Of a stretch of DNA of 34,978 nt, positions 32,321 through 34,978 are shown in pieces (the stretch's first letter is position 1; each line of letters starts with the position of its first letter). The notes beneath the pieces are model-generated. The model made no database searches. It was not told the DNA's origin and saw only the letters and a list, made by a program, of their open reading frames with translations. Both the position numbers and the translations under genes were made by a program. Where the stretch lies: positions 1 through 34,978 of the forward strand of contig CAKZLG010000035.1 of assembly GCA_937125035.1 (NCBI GenBank), given 5' to 3'. The DNA comes from an uncultured Maribacter sp. Its GTDB lineage: Bacteria; Bacteroidota; Bacteroidia; Flavobacteriales; Flavobacteriaceae.

Positions 32321-32755
32321 ATGGATTCTTTAAACGTGAAGCCCCCGGCCTGGTTTTGGGCGGTTGCGGTTTTGGCCCTGCTTTGGAACCTCATGGGCGC
32401 GAGCGCCTATCTTACACAAGCTTTTTTGTCCGCAGACGCTGTGGCCAACATGCCTGCAGCGGAACGCACCTTATTGGAAAGTCAGCCCGCATGGGTCACA
32501 GCGGCCTTTGCCATAGCCGTTTGGGGCGGACTTTTGGCCTCCATTTTTCTTTTGGCAAGAAAGAAATGGGCCACTACCCTCTTCGGCATCTCCCTTTTGG
32601 GGGTGTTGGCGCAACAAACGTATTTGTTCTTTCTGAGCAATGCCATGGAGGTCTATGGGCCTGCGGGACTCATAATGCCCGTATCCGTCTTCCTCGTGGC
32701 CGTGGCCCTGCTCCTATTTTCCAGAAGCGCGGAGGCCAGGCAATGGCTGGGTTGA
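32321..32755 (+). CDS. Small four-helix membrane protein of unknown function
   Basis: Start chosen at 32321 (MDSLNVKPPAWFWAV), which follows the A-rich context usual here; the frame is open 13 codons further upstream. The 144-residue protein has four predicted membrane segments (WFWAVAVLALLWNLMGASAYL, WVTAAFAIAVWGGLLASIFLL, TTLFGISLLGVLAQQTYLFFL, GLIMPVSVFLVAVALLLF) and a short charged tail. No enzymatic motif is seen and I do not recognise a named family beyond small Bacteroidota membrane proteins. It is divergent from the TruA-like gene. Confidence 0.78.
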   Translation: MDSLNVKPPAWFWAVAVLALLWNLMGASAYLTQAFLSADAVANMPAAERTLLESQPAWVTAAFAIAVWGGLLASIFLLARKKWATTLFGISLLGVLAQQTYLFFLSNAMEVYGPAGLIMPVSVFLVAVALLLFSRSAEARQWLG

Positions 32756-32937
32756 TAAAGCTGTGGATTTATTTTTAAGACCGACCATTGTGGATGGCCG
32801 CTTGCCGATTATTTTTACCACAGGTTTATTGGGGTTGCCCGGCATTCCTTGTTGTTCATCGATAATATAAAATAAAGAAAGTTGAGGGGCGTTAACTTTT
32901 TCGAAACGGTTCCCCAAGACCATGAAACCTACTCAAA

Positions 32938-33423
32938 ATGAAATTGCTTAAGACCCTATTCCCCTGGAAGAGCACACTCCTACTTTCTGTATGTATCTTA
33001 TTGGTTTTAAATGTGATGAGTTTTTATGGTATCTACACGAACAAATTTTATTTCTTTAAAATAGACAACTATATTTTTCCCATACTCTCTTTGGTACACT
33101 TGGTGTTTTTGTATGTCATGTGGTTCAAGATCAAGGAGGGTGAACTGAGCGATCCCCCCATGCGGAACTTGGAGTTCCTATTGTATTTCATAGCCTTGGT
33201 ATACCTTTTTAAATTGGTAGAAAGCGGTTATGTTCTTTTTACGGCCGACCAGTATGAAAACCATCTCATCCCCCCTACCTTCATCCCCGTGGGCATCTTA
33301 CTGCTTGTACTCTACACCACTTTGTTACTGCTTACCCTGTTGACCTTCAGCTTTAGACGACAATTGGTGGGCACCTATCTTTTTGATGATACCAACCAGC
33401 ACGTGGACCATTGGAATTCCTAA
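32938..33423 (+). CDS. Small membrane protein of unknown function
   Basis: The 161-residue protein has four predicted membrane segments (STLLLSVCILLVLNVMSFYG, YIFPILSLVHLVFLYVMWF, FLLYFIALVYLFKLVESGYVLF, IPVGILLLVLYTTLLLLTLLTF), with a basic loop between the second and third and an Asp/His-rich tail (DDTNQHVDHW). It lies 182 nt after the other small membrane protein on the same strand, but no similarity between them is obvious. Its 3' end is 62 nt from the convergent AAA+ gene. No function can be assigned. Confidence 0.75.
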   Translation: MKLLKTLFPWKSTLLLSVCILLVLNVMSFYGIYTNKFYFFKIDNYIFPILSLVHLVFLYVMWFKIKEGELSDPPMRNLEFLLYFIALVYLFKLVESGYVLFTADQYENHLIPPTFIPVGILLLVLYTTLLLLTLLTFSFRRQLVGTYLFDDTNQHVDHWNS

Positions 33424-33485
33424 ATCGTTCCCCGTATCAGAGCGCAACCAAATTCATGTGGTAGGCCCATGGCCCTAATCGTGGG

Positions 33486-34949
33486 TTATAGGCCACTGAT
33501 GTAGCTCCCGTAGAGGTCTTTGAACTGGTAACCTTCCGCAAAGCGATGTTTGCTCAGCTTATTAAAGGACACCAATCCCCATAACAACAGTTCCTTTAAT
33601 AAATACATATCCGCCTCTGGAAAATCGGGCTGATGCTCCTTGACCAAACGGTTGAGCTCGGGAATACCGTCTAAGGCGCGTTTGTATTCCTCATCGGTAA
33701 AATCGTCCAGCAGTTCAAACCCTTCGCCCTGAAAAAACCAGCTCAGCAATTCATCATAAGGGGTTTCGGCATCTTTGCGTTCCAATTTCTTGATCTTTGG
33801 GAAAAAGTTAGGGAACATGGTTTTTATGGCTTCGTCTATCAATATCGCGGCCACGGCATCCGCTCCTTCCTGCTCGCCTTCGTAGACCAGCTCTATCTTT
33901 CCGGTAATGGAGGGGATGACCCCTAGAAAATCACTCAAGCGTACGGACGTATGCTCCGCCCCGGTGAGAAGGGCGCGCCGTTCCGCTGTGCTCAAGAGGT
34001 TTTCAAAAGCTGTTATACTGGTACGGGCACTTACCCCGCTTTTGGCATCCACATATTCACTGTTACGGGCCTCAAAACTGATCTGTTCCAAGAGATCTTT
34101 GGCCACATCGGGCACGTACACGGCATCTAACTGCCTCTCTTCCAGATGGGCCTCTTGGTCCGTGATCTTTCTTGCGGTTTCCACATCATCCGGATAGTGG
34201 GTAAGTATCTGTGAACCAATACGGTCCTTCAATGGGGTCACGATACTGCCCCTATTGGTATAGTCCTCAGGATTGGCCGTGAACACAAATTGGAGGTCCA
34301 ACGGCAGGCGTAATTTAAAGCCCCGTATCTGTATATCACCCTCCTCCAAGATGTTGAATAGCGAAACCTGGATCCGGGACTGCAGATCGGGCAGTTCATT
34401 GATCACAAAGATGCACCGGTTGGCCCTGGGGATCATTCCAAAGTGAATGACCCGATCATCCGCATAGGACAATTTTAGATTGGCAGCCTTTATGGGATCC
34501 ACGTCACCGATCAAATCGGCCACGGTAACATCTGGGGTGGCCAGTTTTTCGTAAAAGCGCTCCTCCCGCGGTAACCAGGCAATCGGCGTATCGTCTCCCT
34601 TTTCCTTAATGAGCTCCTTGGCGTAGCGGGACATGGGGGCCAAGGGGTCGTCATTGATTTCCGATCCCTCCACAATGGGAATGTGGGCATCCAACAGGTT
34701 CACCATGAGCCGCGCCAAACGCGTCTTTGCCTGTCCGCGAAGGCCCAATAGGTTGATGTTGTGCCTAGAAAGAATGGCCCGCTCCAGCTCAGGAATGACC
34801 GAGTTCTCATAGCCCCAAACCCCTTGAAAGGTGCTTTCCCCTTTACATATCTTCTCCCGCAGGTTGTCCCTCAGTTCGTCCTTAATGCTTTTGGTATGGT
34901 ATCCTGACGCTTTTAGCGCCCCCAATGTTTTTATTTCTGTTTGCTTCAT
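33486..34949 (-). CDS. MoxR/Mg-chelatase I-like AAA+ ATPase
   Basis: The 487-residue protein carries an AAA+ domain with Walker A G69-L-R-G-Q-A-K-T76 and Walker B ending CIFVIN184-E185, where the family's usual DE appears as NE. FTANPEDYTNRG and PLKDRIGSQILTHYP, with the arginine finger region, follow as in magnesium-chelatase ChlI/BchI and MoxR relatives; the C-terminal 130 residues are an acidic helical region. Such ATPases usually act with a von Willebrand A-domain partner as chaperones for metal or complex assembly. No such partner follows: the 3' end faces a convergent small membrane gene, so any partner lies beyond the right edge. I recall the NE form in Bacteroidota homologues, so it may be lineage-typical. 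Confidence 0.8.
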   Translation of the reverse strand: MKQTEIKTLGALKASGYHTKSIKDELRDNLREKICKGESTFQGVWGYENSVIPELERAILSRHNINLLGLRGQAKTRLARLMVNLLDAHIPIVEGSEINDDPLAPMSRYAKELIKEKGDDTPIAWLPREERFYEKLATPDVTVADLIGDVDPIKAANLKLSYADDRVIHFGMIPRANRCIFVINELPDLQSRIQVSLFNILEEGDIQIRGFKLRLPLDLQFVFTANPEDYTNRGSIVTPLKDRIGSQILTHYPDDVETARKITDQEAHLEERQLDAVYVPDVAKDLLEQISFEARNSEYVDAKSGVSARTSITAFENLLSTAERRALLTGAEHTSVRLSDFLGVIPSITGKIELVYEGEQEGADAVAAILIDEAIKTMFPNFFPKIKKLERKDAETPYDELLSWFFQGEGFELLDDFTDEEYKRALDGIPELNRLVKEHQPDFPEADMYLLKELLLWGLVSFNKLSKHRFAEGYQFKDLYGSYISGL

Positions 34950-34978
34950 GTTTTATGCTTGATGCTCGTTTCTCGTTG

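Overview
The window looks like chromosome of a marine-type Flavobacteriaceae bacterium (Bacteroidota), closest in flavour to Muricauda/Allomuricauda-like genera. This rests on protein content and regulatory style, not on a marker RNA gene. The evidence is a 287-residue Bacteroidota-type primary sigma factor, menaquinone synthesis (MenB), DUF6155 and DUF2461 proteins, starts mostly without Shine-Dalgarno sequences, and several promoters resembling the Bacteroidota form TTTG-N19/20-TAnnTTTG. I see no rRNA, tRNA, CRISPR array, insertion sequence or phage gene.

Layout. 1-1.8 kb: AT-rich, sparsely coding edge with two unknown small envelope proteins and a possible inverted-repeat-bounded element. 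1.9-6.2 kb: menB, a secreted unknown protein, a lipoprotein resembling clan GH-A glycosidases, and a secreted M24 peptidase. 6.2-13 kb, minus strand: a GT4-type glycosyltransferase, a membrane-anchored alpha/beta hydrolase, an SF2 helicase that seems to start at TTG, a GhrA-type hydroxyacid dehydrogenase and a DUF6155 gene. 13.2-14.1 kb: rpoD, closed by a strong hairpin terminator. 14.1-14.5 kb: two unlisted tandem micro-ORFs (33 and 32 codons) encoding related peptides, with their own promoter-like sequence and the other face of the rpoD terminator.

14.55-24.03 kb, minus strand: a compact six-gene operon, in transcription order a soluble hybrid histidine kinase (HisKA-HATPase-REC-HPt), a REC-only response regulator, a membrane HEAT-repeat protein, a processive GT2 polysaccharide synthase, an LtaS/sulfatase-like membrane protein with C-terminal TPRs, and a TPR plus YaiO-type outer-membrane barrel. 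Junctions are 0-34 nt or overlapping. I infer a phosphorelay-controlled polysaccharide synthesis and export machine running from cytoplasm to outer membrane. It is the best candidate here for an undescribed system. The LtaS-like member lacks two expected active-site residues.

24.1-35 kb: mostly housekeeping. It holds an M19 dipeptidase lipoprotein, an acyl-CoA thioesterase, an unknown protein, a DUF2461 protein, the cysE-cysM cysteine pair (8-nt overlap), an unknown exported protein, Dps, CorA, a divergent TruA-like protein without an ATG start, two small membrane proteins, and an AAA+ MoxR/Mg-chelatase-like ATPase. Convergent genes are packed to the point of overlapping at their 3' ends in two places.
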